Below are positions 1 through 7,242 of a stretch of DNA of 64,000 bases, piece by piece. The DNA comes from Desulfuromonas acetexigens (GTDB lineage: Bacteria > Desulfobacterota > Desulfuromonadia > Desulfuromonadales > Trichloromonadaceae), in NCBI RefSeq assembly GCF_900111775.1, contig NZ_FOJJ01000041.1:62001-126000 (forward strand), given 5' to 3'. Position 1 is the stretch's first letter, and each line of letters starts with the position of its first letter. The position numbers and the translations under genes were made by a program. Below the pieces are notes generated by a model, which saw only the letters and a program-made list of their open reading frames with translations, was not told the origin of the DNA and did no database searches.

Positions 1-272
1 ACGGTCCGCTGCAAGACCCGCTGCAGACCGACGGTCTGCTCGGGGACGAAATCGTCGCTGACGGGAACCGCCTCCAGCTGCTTGTCGAAAAATTCCTCAA
101 GAACGCTTCGCAGCCCCTGGATATCGCCGCCGCAGCTGACCAGCACCTCCTGCCCCCGGTCCTCGAAGAGGATGGCGTAGAGCACATGCTCGGTCGTCAG
201 ATATTCGTGGCGACGGCGTTGGGCTTCCCGTACCGCCAGGGAAAAAGCGATCTGTACATCCTGATTGAACAT
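1..272 (-). CDS. clpA: ATP-dependent Clp protease ATP-binding subunit ClpA (N-terminal fragment)
   Basis: The first 90 residues are present; the gene runs off the left edge. The visible part is the Clp N-domain, with the typical HEYLTTEHVL segment and the following region that binds ClpS and substrates. ClpA is the AAA+ unfoldase of the cytoplasmic ClpAP protease. The start ATG reads inward from position 272, and clpS lies 61 bp upstream on the same strand, the usual clpS-clpA order. Confidence 0.93.
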   Translation of the reverse strand, partial: MFNQDVQIAFSLAVREAQRRRHEYLTTEHVLYAILFEDRGQEVLVSCGGDIQGLRSVLEEFFDKQLEAVPVSDDFVPEQTVGLQRVLQRT

Positions 273-333
273 GCGTGACATCCTTTTTGCCGTCCCGCCC
301 GCGGGCGGCGAACTACGAAAAGCACAAAAACGA

Positions 334-648
334 TCAGGCCGGCTCCATGCTGCAGCGCAGCGGAAAACCCTCGCTTCGCGCCCGGGCATGCACCCGGTCG
401 ATCTTGGTTTCGGCGATCTCCGCCGGAAAGATGCCGCAGATACCCATCCCTTTGAAATGGATGTTGAGCATGATCCGGTTGGCCTCGGTCGGCGGTTTGT
501 GAAAGATTTTCTCCAGCATCTCCACGACGAACTCCATGCTGGTGAAATCGTCGTTATGCATGATCACCCGAAAGAGCGGGGGAGAACCCGTCTTGGCGCG
601 GCTTTCCTCCGCCGCCCGGGTTCCCCCCGCTGGTGCTTGCTCGGTCAC
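334..648 (-). CDS. clpS: ATP-dependent Clp protease adaptor ClpS
   Basis: A 104-residue ClpS adaptor, which delivers N-degron substrates to ClpA and modulates ClpAP. The conserved HNDDFTSMEFVV segment, which forms the N-end recognition pocket, is at about residues 31-42. It is followed by the family's long helix and an LRCSMEPA-type C-terminus. The start is a GTG at 648, eight bases after a GGAGC box. It is immediately upstream of clpA on the same strand and probably co-transcribed with it. Confidence 0.95.
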   Translation of the reverse strand: MTEQAPAGGTRAAEESRAKTGSPPLFRVIMHNDDFTSMEFVVEMLEKIFHKPPTEANRIMLNIHFKGMGICGIFPAEIAETKIDRVHARARSEGFPLRCSMEPA

Positions 649-750
649 AGATAAAAGCTCCGTTCTTCAAATCGCGTTGAACTGATTTCGATCCTAGCAC
701 AAGTGCCGCGTCGCCGCCAACGTCCGACTGCGGCGGCGACGCGGTTCACC

Positions 751-1548
751 TCAAGGGGCGATGCCGGCGAGGAAATCGAGGAGCGCGCCGTTGAAGGCCG
801 CCGCTTCCTCCAGATTGACCATGTGCCCGGCCCCGCCGATCAGGCGCAGAGCGGCCCCGGGAACACCTTCGGCCAACGCCGCCGACTTATCCGGGGGGAT
901 GGCCTTGTCTTCGAGGGCGCCGATAACGAGGGCGGGGAGTTTCAGCCGCGGCAGCAGCGCCATGGAATCGTCGCGGTCGCGGATCGCCTGCAGGCCGAGA
1001 ATCAGCCCGGCAGGAGCGGTCGCCTCGATCCAGGCACGCACCTCCGCAAGCAGTTCCGGCCGGCCCTGCGCCGTCTCCGGCGCGAAGAGAAGCGGGATGA
1101 AGGCGCTCGGCACAGCGCCGGGATTGCCCTTTTCGATCTCCGCGATGAGATGGTTGCGTTTGCCCCGGGCCGTCTCGTCGTCGGCATCGGCACGGGTGAC
1201 GATGAAGCAGGCGCCGGACAGGCGCCGGGAGTGGCGGGCGAGGAGATTGAGCAGCACGTAGCCGCCCATGGACATCCCCCCGACCACGGCCCGCTCAATG
1301 CCAAGATGATCGAGGAGCGCCGCCAGATCGTCGGCCAAAAGATCCGTCGACCCGGACGCCGTTCCCGCTTCGCTTTCGCCGAAGCCGCGCAGGTCGGGGA
1401 GGATCACCCGGTAACCGGCAGCGACCAGAGCCTCGGCCTGGGGGCGCCACATCTTGCGGAAGAGGGGAAAGCCGTGAATGAGCATGACCGGCAACCCTTG
1501 CCCCAGGTCATCATAAGCCAGGCGAATGCCGTTGATTTGTGCGTGCAT
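751..1548 (-). CDS. Alpha/beta-fold hydrolase
   Basis: A 265-residue cytoplasmic alpha/beta hydrolase of the general esterase/lipase group. Visible elements are the oxyanion-hole HGF (residues 25-27), the nucleophile elbow GMSMGG with Ser93, a candidate acid Asp214 in GALED, and the catalytic His242 in GGAGHM. The start at 1548 is chosen over a longer frame because AAGGAG lies just upstream and the protein then begins directly with the first beta strand. The substrate cannot be told from sequence. Confidence 0.85.
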   Translation of the reverse strand: MHAQINGIRLAYDDLGQGLPVMLIHGFPLFRKMWRPQAEALVAAGYRVILPDLRGFGESEAGTASGSTDLLADDLAALLDHLGIERAVVGGMSMGGYVLLNLLARHSRRLSGACFIVTRADADDETARGKRNHLIAEIEKGNPGAVPSAFIPLLFAPETAQGRPELLAEVRAWIEATAPAGLILGLQAIRDRDDSMALLPRLKLPALVIGALEDKAIPPDKSAALAEGVPGAALRLIGGAGHMVNLEEAAAFNGALLDFLAGIAP

Positions 1549-1602
1549 GATGATCTCCTTGGTGGATGCCGGAACGGGCAATTTCTTTGGTTCCGGCAAA
1601 AT

Positions 1603-2304
1603 TCAAAAAAAGCCCCCCCCGGGGATCTCGTCCCATACCGGCCTTTTGGCCAGAAAACGTTCCTTGAGTCGGGGATTTTCCAGCAACTGCTGCACGCCGA
1701 CGGTCAACTGGCCGCTGCGGGTGTCAAAACCCGCGTCCTCCAGAGCATCCCCCAGGCCGATGAAGGTCGCCTCCATCAGGTTTTTCTGCAGCAGATGCAT
1801 GAGCACCGGGCGGGCTGCGCCGGGCCAGGGTTCGTCAAGCGATTCCCGGCAGCGCTCCGCGTCTGTCGAGGTCACCGAGCGGCAGATCAGGGGACGCACC
1901 GGATAGATGGCACAGGCCCCCTGCTCATCGAGAAAGGCGCAATGCTCCCGCAGCGACAGGCGCGCTTCATCGTCAAGCCCGGCGACCTGGCGGCTGAGCT
2001 GGTCGACCCGCCGGATCAGCGCTCGCTGCCGTTCGGGCGGCCAGGATTCTAACACATAATCGACGATGGCGACCACCTCGGGAAAAAGCACCGCCACATT
2101 GAGCATGCAGCAGCTTCCACATCCGGCCTGGCAGGCAATCTCCTCGTGGTCGGTGAGATGTTCATCCAGTTCCGCCTCGGCCGTCGCGACGACCTGCCCC
2201 ATCAATCCCTTGAGATCGATCTCTTCGGCCGGAACAGAAAGCTGTTCCATAACCATGGTATGAATTTTTTCCTGATACTGCCGGACATCGAAATCTGTCG
2301 TCAT
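1603..2304 (-). CDS. YkgJ-family cysteine-cluster protein (putative Zn/Fe-binding)
   Basis: A 233-residue protein with the YkgJ/CxxCxxCC-type cluster: Cys58, Cys62, Cys65 and Cys66, followed about 75 residues later by further cysteines in the HCAFLDEQGACAIYPVRPLICR segment. The family is thought to bind zinc or an iron-sulfur centre, and its role is mostly unknown. The start at 2304 has GGGAGGC just upstream; an in-frame codon at 2334 lacks this support. It ends 54 bp before the hydrolase gene and may be co-transcribed with it. Confidence 0.85.
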   Translation of the reverse strand: MTTDFDVRQYQEKIHTMVMEQLSVPAEEIDLKGLMGQVVATAEAELDEHLTDHEEIACQAGCGSCCMLNVAVLFPEVVAIVDYVLESWPPERQRALIRRVDQLSRQVAGLDDEARLSLREHCAFLDEQGACAIYPVRPLICRSVTSTDAERCRESLDEPWPGAARPVLMHLLQKNLMEATFIGLGDALEDAGFDTRSGQLTVGVQQLLENPRLKERFLAKRPVWDEIPGGGFF

Positions 2305-2413
2305 ATTGCCTCCCGGAAAGCACACGCAAAACAACCATTGTTTTAATAATCATAGCGGCCCGCTTCCGGGAGGCAACCTTGCCGCCGCGCCTTTTTCCTT
2401 TTACACTCCGGGG

Positions 2414-2427
2414 ATTTCGCGCGAAAT
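2414..2427. promoter_or_regulatory. 14-bp perfect palindrome in a divergent intergenic region
   Basis: ATTTCGCGCGAAAT is a perfect palindrome in the 217-bp gap between the leftward YkgJ-type gene and the rightward zinc-ribbon gene. It could be an operator for either. No matching regulator is adjacent, and a short palindrome like this can occur by chance. Confidence 0.25.
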
Positions 2428-2521
2428 AATACATTCAGATTATGCTTGCCAAACGTAAACAGGTCTGGCAGTATCTTAAGCCTCGCTAATCCCCCTACCC
2501 TCCTTCCCCTGAGGTGGCTCC

Positions 2522-2698
2522 ATGGAACTCACAATTGATTACGAGTGTCCCCAGTGCAAATCCAGCTCCCACCAGCGTCTTTCTGACATCTCTCCCGGCA
2601 AGATCCGCAAATGTGCCCGCTGCGGCAGCCCTCTGGTGCTGACCATCGAGGGGTTGCGTGGCTTCGAGCGAGCGTTGCATGCTTATTGCCATCCCTGA
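2522..2698 (+). CDS. Small zinc-ribbon protein
   Basis: A 58-residue protein with two CxxC knuckles (CPQC at 9-12 and CARC at 31-34), spaced as in zinc-ribbon/FmdB-like small proteins. A GAGGTGG box precedes the ATG. The 3' end overlaps the likely nagZ start by about 40 bp, so the two genes are probably translationally linked. Function unknown; the fold prediction rests on the cysteine pairs. Confidence 0.72.
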   Translation: MELTIDYECPQCKSSSHQRLSDISPGKIRKCARCGSPLVLTIEGLRGFERALHAYCHP

Positions 2699-3884
2699 CC
2701 CCAAGCCTTATCCACTGATTCGACGTATTCGGGCCTGCCTCGGGCAGGCCCGTCGTTTTTTCCCCTTTGTTCTCCTGACGTTTCTCGCCTTTTCGTTGCC
2801 GGCGACGGCGGCGTCACCCCGCTCCGACCAACCCTCCCTTGACGAACGTCTCGGCCAGATGCTCATGGTCGGCTTTCGCGGCACGAACGTCGCCGACGAT
2901 CATTTCATCCTCCGTGACATCCGCAACCATCACCTTGGCGGCGTCATCCTCTTCGACTACGATCTGAAAAGCCGCAAATATGGCCGCAATATCGCTTCGC
3001 CGGAGCAGTTGCGCGCGCTGACCGACCGCCTGCGTCGGGAAGCGCAAAAGCCCCTGCTCATCGCCATCGACCAGGAAGGCGGACGGGTCAACCGTCTCGC
3101 CCCCCGCTACGGCTTTCCCGCGACCCTCTCCCACGAGGAACTGGGGCGGCTTGACGATCCGGCGGAGACGACCCGCCGCGCCGCCGCCCAGGCCCGCACC
3201 CTGAGGGAGGCCGGAATCAATTTCAATCTGGCGCCGGTGGTCGACCTGCGGGTCAATCCCGACAACCCGGTGATCGCCCGCTACGGCCGCGCCTTCGCCG
3301 CCGATCCCGGCAAGGTCACGGCCCAGGCTCGGGCCTATATCGCCGGGCACCGACAAGAGGGTGTGCTGACCTGCCTCAAGCACTTCCCCGGTCACGGCAG
3401 CTCCACCGCCGACTCCCACCTCGGCTTCACCGACGTCAGCGGCAGCTGGCGCGAAGAGGAACTCATTCCCTACCGGGAACTCGTCGCCGCCGGCCTGGCC
3501 GACGCGGTGATGACAGCCCACGTCTTCAACGCCCAACTCGACAAGGAGCTCCCCGCCACCCTCTCCCCCGCCGTGATCGACGGCCTGCTGCGCAAGGAAC
3601 TCGGCTTTTCCGGGCCGGTCCTCTCCGACGACCTGCAGATGGCTGCCATCAGTGCCCGCCACAACCTGCCCGAGGCGGTCGAAAAAGCGGTGCTGGCCGG
3701 GGTCGATATCCTCGTTTTCGGCAACAACCTCGCCTACGACGAAGAGATCGTCCCCCGCGTCCTCGCCATCCTCCGCGATCTGCTCCGGCGTGGGATAATC
3801 GACGAGGCCCGTATCGACGCCTCCTGGCGCCGCATCCAAAAGCTCAAAGATTCTCTCCCCGCCGTCGAGCGCAATCATCCTTGA
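2658..3884 (+). CDS. nagZ: Beta-N-acetylhexosaminidase (glycoside hydrolase family 3)
   Basis: A 408-residue GH3 enzyme that removes N-acetylglucosamine from muropeptides during peptidoglycan recycling. The signature KHFPGHGSSTADSHLG (His acting as acid/base) and the SDDLQM nucleophile loop are both present. The N-terminus carries a hydrophobic segment at about residues 34-50, ending ATAAS, that looks like a signal peptide, so this copy may be periplasmic or membrane-anchored rather than cytosolic. The start is uncertain: GTG at 2658 has a GAGGGG box, and ATG at 2679 is the alternative. A shikimate-kinase gene follows 55 bp later. Confidence 0.9.
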   Translation: MASSERCMLIAIPDPKPYPLIRRIRACLGQARRFFPFVLLTFLAFSLPATAASPRSDQPSLDERLGQMLMVGFRGTNVADDHFILRDIRNHHLGGVILFDYDLKSRKYGRNIASPEQLRALTDRLRREAQKPLLIAIDQEGGRVNRLAPRYGFPATLSHEELGRLDDPAETTRRAAAQARTLREAGINFNLAPVVDLRVNPDNPVIARYGRAFAADPGKVTAQARAYIAGHRQEGVLTCLKHFPGHGSSTADSHLGFTDVSGSWREEELIPYRELVAAGLADAVMTAHVFNAQLDKELPATLSPAVIDGLLRKELGFSGPVLSDDLQMAAISARHNLPEAVEKAVLAGVDILVFGNNLAYDEEIVPRVLAILRDLLRRGIIDEARIDASWRRIQKLKDSLPAVERNHP

Positions 3885-3939
3885 CAAGCCCACTCCCCCT
3901 GGGAAAGGATGGATTTCATCCCCTTTTCCAGGAGCCTCC

Positions 3940-4446
3940 ATGCGCCCCAACCTGACCCTCATCGGCATGCCCGGCGCCGGCAAGAGCACCGTCGGCGTCA
4001 TCCTCGCCAAGGACCTCGCCTTCGGCTTCGTCGACACCGACATCCTCATCCAGATCAACCGACAAAAACCCCTGCAACGGATTCTCGATGAAAGCGGCCA
4101 TCTCGAACTGCGGCGCATCGAGGAAGAAGAAATCCTCAAGCTCAACGTCGAACACCAGGTCATCGCCACCGGCGGCAGCGCCGTCTACAGCGACCGGGCC
4201 ATGGACCATCTGCGGCAGATTTCGCGCATCGTCTTTATCGACGTGGAATTCGAGGAAATCAGTCGCCGGATCAGGAACTTCGCCAGCCGGGGGATCGCCA
4301 AGGCACCAAACCAGAGCTTTCACGAACTCTATCTCGAACGCCAGGCCCTCTACCGGCGCCATGCCGACCTGCGCGTCGACGGCAACCGCCTTTCCCAGGA
4401 GGAACTGGCCGCGCACATCGCCGATCTCTACCGGCAAGGGGCCTGA
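3940..4446 (+). CDS. Shikimate kinase family protein
   Basis: A 168-residue P-loop kinase of the shikimate kinase family, which phosphorylates shikimate in chorismate synthesis. Walker A GMPGAGKST (9-17) and the DTD motif are clear. The substrate-binding GGG motif reads GGS, and the usual FRxxE reads LRRIE, so this may be a divergent paralog with another small-molecule substrate. AGGAG precedes the ATG. It sits between nagZ and dinB, with only 6 bp to dinB, so an operon is likely. Confidence 0.8.
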   Translation: MRPNLTLIGMPGAGKSTVGVILAKDLAFGFVDTDILIQINRQKPLQRILDESGHLELRRIEEEEILKLNVEHQVIATGGSAVYSDRAMDHLRQISRIVFIDVEFEEISRRIRNFASRGIAKAPNQSFHELYLERQALYRRHADLRVDGNRLSQEELAAHIADLYRQGA

Positions 4447-4452
4447 CCACCC

Positions 4453-5616
4453 ATGGCCAACGCCATTATCCATCTCGACATGGACGCCTTCTACGCCTCG
4501 GTGGAACAGCACGACCAGCCCGAGTTGCGCGGTCGCCCGGTCATCGTCGGCGGGAGCCGCGAGCGCGGCGTGGTCGCGGCCTGTTCCTACGAAGCCCGCC
4601 CCTTCGGCGTGCGCAGCGCCCTGCCGATGAGCCGAGCCCTGCGCCTCTGCCCCGAGGCGGTCGTACTGCCGGTGCGCATGGCCCGCTACCAGGAGGTGTC
4701 GCGGCAGGTTTTCGCCATCTTCGGGCGCTACACCGACCGCATCGAACCGCTCTCGGTCGATGAAGCCTTTCTCGACGTGACCGGCTGCGAACGGCTCTTC
4801 GGCACACCCCAGGAGATCGCCCAACGGATACGCCGGGAGGTGCGGGAGGAACTGGGTTTGGCGATCAGCGCCGGGGTCGCGCCCAACAAGTTCCTCGCCA
4901 AGCTCGCCTCGGAAAGCGCCAAGCCCGACGGCCTGCTGGAAATCGCGCCGGAGCGGGTGGACGAGTTCCTATTGCCGCTGCCGGTGGAACGGATCTGGGG
5001 AGTCGGGAACAAGGCGGCGCAGCAACTGCACCTCCAGGGCTGCCGCACGGTCGCCGATCTGCGCCGGCTCTCCGTGGCGCAACTGACGCGCCTCTTCGGC
5101 GTCTGGGGGGAACGGCTTTACCATCTGGCGCGGGGGGAGGACGAACGGGCGGTGGAAGTCGATACCCCGGCCAAATCCTACGGCGCCGAGGAAACCTTCG
5201 CCGTCGATTTGACCCACAAGGAGGATCTGCATCGCGAACTGCTGGCGCAGGCGGAAAAGGTCGCAGCCCGCCTGCGTCGTCACGGGCAGAGCGGCCGGGT
5301 ACTGACCCTCAAGGTGCGCTACGCCGACTTCGAAACCCTCACCCGTCGCCTCACCCTGCCCGAACCGACCGCCCACGGCAAAACCCTTTACCGCGCCGCC
5401 CTCGATCTGCTGCAACGCACCGAAGCCGGAGAACGCCCAGTGCGCCTCCTCGGCCTCAGCGTCGCCGGCCTCGAAGACCCCGCCGCCCGCCAACCGACCC
5501 TCTTTCCCGACCCCGACGAACAACGGCAAACCGCCCTCGACACCGCCCTCGACCGCCTCAACCGTCGCTTCGGCCAGGGGCAGGTACGGCGGGGGGATTT
5601 GTTAAACGAGGAATGA
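4453..5616 (+). CDS. dinB: DNA polymerase IV (Y-family)
   Basis: A 387-residue translesion polymerase. It opens with the catalytic HLDMDAFYASVE block, has the YxxSVDEAFLDVT second acidic motif, a helix-hairpin-helix thumb (VGNKAAQQL) and a little-finger domain to about residue 345. The C-terminal tail ends in NEE, encoded by the first unit of a heptamer repeat, so the last residues may come from repeat growth. No LexA box was recognised upstream, and it is likely transcribed with the preceding kinase gene. Confidence 0.95.
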   Translation: MANAIIHLDMDAFYASVEQHDQPELRGRPVIVGGSRERGVVAACSYEARPFGVRSALPMSRALRLCPEAVVLPVRMARYQEVSRQVFAIFGRYTDRIEPLSVDEAFLDVTGCERLFGTPQEIAQRIRREVREELGLAISAGVAPNKFLAKLASESAKPDGLLEIAPERVDEFLLPLPVERIWGVGNKAAQQLHLQGCRTVADLRRLSVAQLTRLFGVWGERLYHLARGEDERAVEVDTPAKSYGAEETFAVDLTHKEDLHRELLAQAEKVAARLRRHGQSGRVLTLKVRYADFETLTRRLTLPEPTAHGKTLYRAALDLLQRTEAGERPVRLLGLSVAGLEDPAARQPTLFPDPDEQRQTALDTALDRLNRRFGQGQVRRGDLLNEE

Positions 5617-5719
5617 GGAATGAGGAATGAGGAATGAGGAATGAGGAATGAGGAATGAGGAATGAGGAATGAGGAATGAGGGGTGAGGGGTGAGGGGTGA
5701 GGGGTGAGGGGTGAGGAGT
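5608..5719. repeat. Heptanucleotide tandem repeat array
   Basis: Sixteen tandem 7-bp units: ten copies of GAGGAAT (5608-5677), five of GAGGGGT (5678-5712) and one GAGGAGT (5713-5719). The array includes the dinB stop codon at one end and touches the vapC stop codon at the other, filling the whole gap between these convergent genes. Block-wise homogeneous variants suggest expansion by slippage. A second, different heptamer array lies between atpB and atpE. Confidence 0.95.
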
Positions 5720-6096
5720 TAAATCAGCGTCACCAGTTCGGAATAGCGGGCGAGGGCGCGGTCGCAGGTCAGCAGACGCAGGGGCTCGGCGAGGGCTTGG
5801 GCGATGAGCATGCGATCGAAGGGATCGCGATGGAAGTCGGGGAGTTGCCGCACGGCCGCGGCGTGGTCCCAGGAGATGTCAAGGGGCGTGAAACCGGATT
5901 CGCGCAACCCCTCCAGGAATCCGTCCTGATCGATCTTGAGTTTGCCGAGGGCGGCCTTGATGCTCACCTCCCAGACCGAAACCGCGCTGACGTAGACCGT
6001 CTCGGCCCGACCGATCAGCGCGCGGCTTTCCGACGACAAGGCCGGATCGTCGGCGAGGACCCAGAGCAGCACATGGGTATCGAGCAGCAGTCTCAT
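5719..6096 (-). CDS. PIN-domain toxin of a VapC-type toxin-antitoxin module
   Basis: A 125-residue PIN-domain ribonuclease. The four acidic positions of the fold are visible: Asp6 in LLDTH, Glu in WEVSIK, Asp in DPFDRMLIAQA and Asp in TCDRAL. Such toxins cleave RNA and are neutralised by the partner antitoxin. Its start overlaps the antitoxin stop by 4 bp (ATGA), the standard coupling. The stop codon abuts the heptamer array. Confidence 0.92.
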   Translation of the reverse strand: MRLLLDTHVLLWVLADDPALSSESRALIGRAETVYVSAVSVWEVSIKAALGKLKIDQDGFLEGLRESGFTPLDISWDHAAAVRQLPDFHRDPFDRMLIAQALAEPLRLLTCDRALARYSELVTLI

Positions 6097-6335
6097 GCTT
6101 CCCCCTCGAAGGCCCGTTGCAGTTCGTCCGGCAGCGGCGCGTCAAAATCCTCGGCGATTTCAATCTCTCCCTTCATCACCCCGAAGCGGATGCCAGGCGC
6201 CGGAGCGGCATCCAGCGGAACCAGCCGGACGGCGGGTTTACCGGCCTTGGCGATGACGATCTCCTCCCCCGCCATCGCCGCGTCGACCAGCCGGGAAAAG
6301 TGGGTTTTGGCTTCATGGATATTGACTCTCGGCAT
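6093..6335 (-). CDS. Phd/YefM-family antitoxin
   Basis: An 80-residue antitoxin. The N-terminal half (VNIHEAKTHFSRLVDAAMAGEEIVIAKAGKPAVRLVP) is the Phd/YefM DNA-binding fold, and the acidic C-terminal tail should wrap the PIN toxin. A GGAGG box precedes the ATG. It is the first gene of the module and probably autoregulates through the perfect palindrome 21 bp upstream of its start. Confidence 0.92.
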   Translation of the reverse strand: MPRVNIHEAKTHFSRLVDAAMAGEEIVIAKAGKPAVRLVPLDAAPAPGIRFGVMKGEIEIAEDFDAPLPDELQRAFEGEA

Positions 6336-6356
6336 ACCGGCCTCCGTTGTAAAGTA

Positions 6357-6376
6357 ATGGACTAAGCTTAGTCCAT
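6357..6376 (-). promoter_or_regulatory. Operator palindrome upstream of the Phd/PIN module
   Basis: ATGGACTAAGCTTAGTCCAT is a perfect 20-bp palindrome located 21 bp upstream of the antitoxin start. Phd-family antitoxins bind such palindromes as dimers to repress their own operon, so this is the likely operator. Confidence 0.75.
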
Positions 6377-6531
6377 GCCGGAGCGTTGTGCAACGTCGAA
6401 TCCGGACAGGCCGAAAAACCCGAAAAACCCTTGACGCAACGGTCGACCCGCATTACCATCCCGGCATTAATTTTTTTTCGTGTTGATGGGATGGGGAGGG
6501 ACGGATGAACGAGATTACCGAGGATTGATAG

Positions 6532-6566
6532 AAACGCCGCCTGCGGATTGACCGTGGGCGGCGTTT
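6532..6566. terminator. GC-rich hairpin at the edge of the AT-rich segment
   Basis: A 10-bp perfect inverted repeat AAACGCCGCC/GGCGGCGTTT with a 15-nt loop. It lies in the 259-bp gap between the antitoxin operator and the next gene and marks the change to AT-rich DNA. There is no good T-run on either side, so termination is uncertain. The rest of this gap contains no gene I can support. Confidence 0.45.
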
Positions 6567-6635
6567 GTGTACTTGACAAAGACAGGTGGATTTAAGGCAA
6601 AAATAAATATGCCCCTTTTCTGTTAATGAGTGATT

Positions 6636-7028
6636 ATGACAAACGAACAGATACTGTTAACTATTGTCTCTTCTTTGTTGTCCGGGATAATTGGCGTTTT
6701 CATTTCTTCTTTGTTTTATTCACGACTCGAAAAAAGGAAAATGAAAATTGAAACAGCACGAAAAATGTTTGGCGCTCGACACAATATTGCAGGTACAGAT
6801 TTCAAAAGTGCAATGAATGAAATAATGATTGTTTTTTCAGATAGTCAAAAAGTCATAAATGCAATGGAAAATATGTTTTCAGTTGTAGAAACTCCACCCT
6901 CAGCGAGATCTGAAAAGGCGGCAGATGAAGCACTTATTAAACTTATGAAGGAAATGTGTACCGATATTGGAGTTAATTACAAAAATCTTCCAGAATCTTA
7001 TTATTTAAAATTTTTTACAATGCCATAA
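6636..7028 (+). CDS. Small membrane protein, DUF6680-like
   Basis: A 130-residue protein with one N-terminal membrane segment (ILLTIVSSLLSGIIGVFISSLF), a basic KRKMK stretch just after it, then a soluble domain with NEIMIVFSDSQKV and a KEMCTDIGVNY segment. This pattern resembles DUF6680 proteins, recalled from memory. Codon use is strongly AT-rich compared with flanking genes, pointing to acquired DNA. The start could also be GTG at 6630. Function unknown. Confidence 0.6.
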   Translation: MTNEQILLTIVSSLLSGIIGVFISSLFYSRLEKRKMKIETARKMFGARHNIAGTDFKSAMNEIMIVFSDSQKVINAMENMFSVVETPPSARSEKAADEALIKLMKEMCTDIGVNYKNLPESYYLKFFTMP

Positions 7029-7242
7029 GACATTCGATGAATTTTAATTAAAGTTACTACAGGGTGCCAAAAATGAGTTGTGCAATGTTGCACCGCTAAA
7101 ATCAACGCGCCCCCCCCTAACCCGTAACTGCCAGCCAAGGCCATTTTGGGGCAGTGAAGGGCACGGGGTCGCAACAAAGGTTGAATCGGGGTAGAAAAAA
7201 TTACTTATTTAATCTTAGATTACATTATCACAAGGAGGTATA

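Noticed and set aside
703-2052. A 449-codon rightward frame opposite the hydrolase and YkgJ-type genes
   Set aside because: It is antisense to two well-supported genes with family motifs, and its sequence is low-complexity (Gly, Arg, Asp, Gln), typical of GC-rich shadows.
2814-4169. A 451-codon leftward frame opposite nagZ
   Set aside because: Shadow of a clear GH3 enzyme; no domain, and it spans the gap into the kinase gene.
5608-5719. CRISPR-like repeat
   Set aside because: Units are 7 bp without spacers, so it is a simple tandem array; no cas gene is in the window.
6571-6600. A promoter starting TTGACA before the small membrane protein gene
   Set aside because: The -35 is good, but no convincing -10 lies at the right distance.
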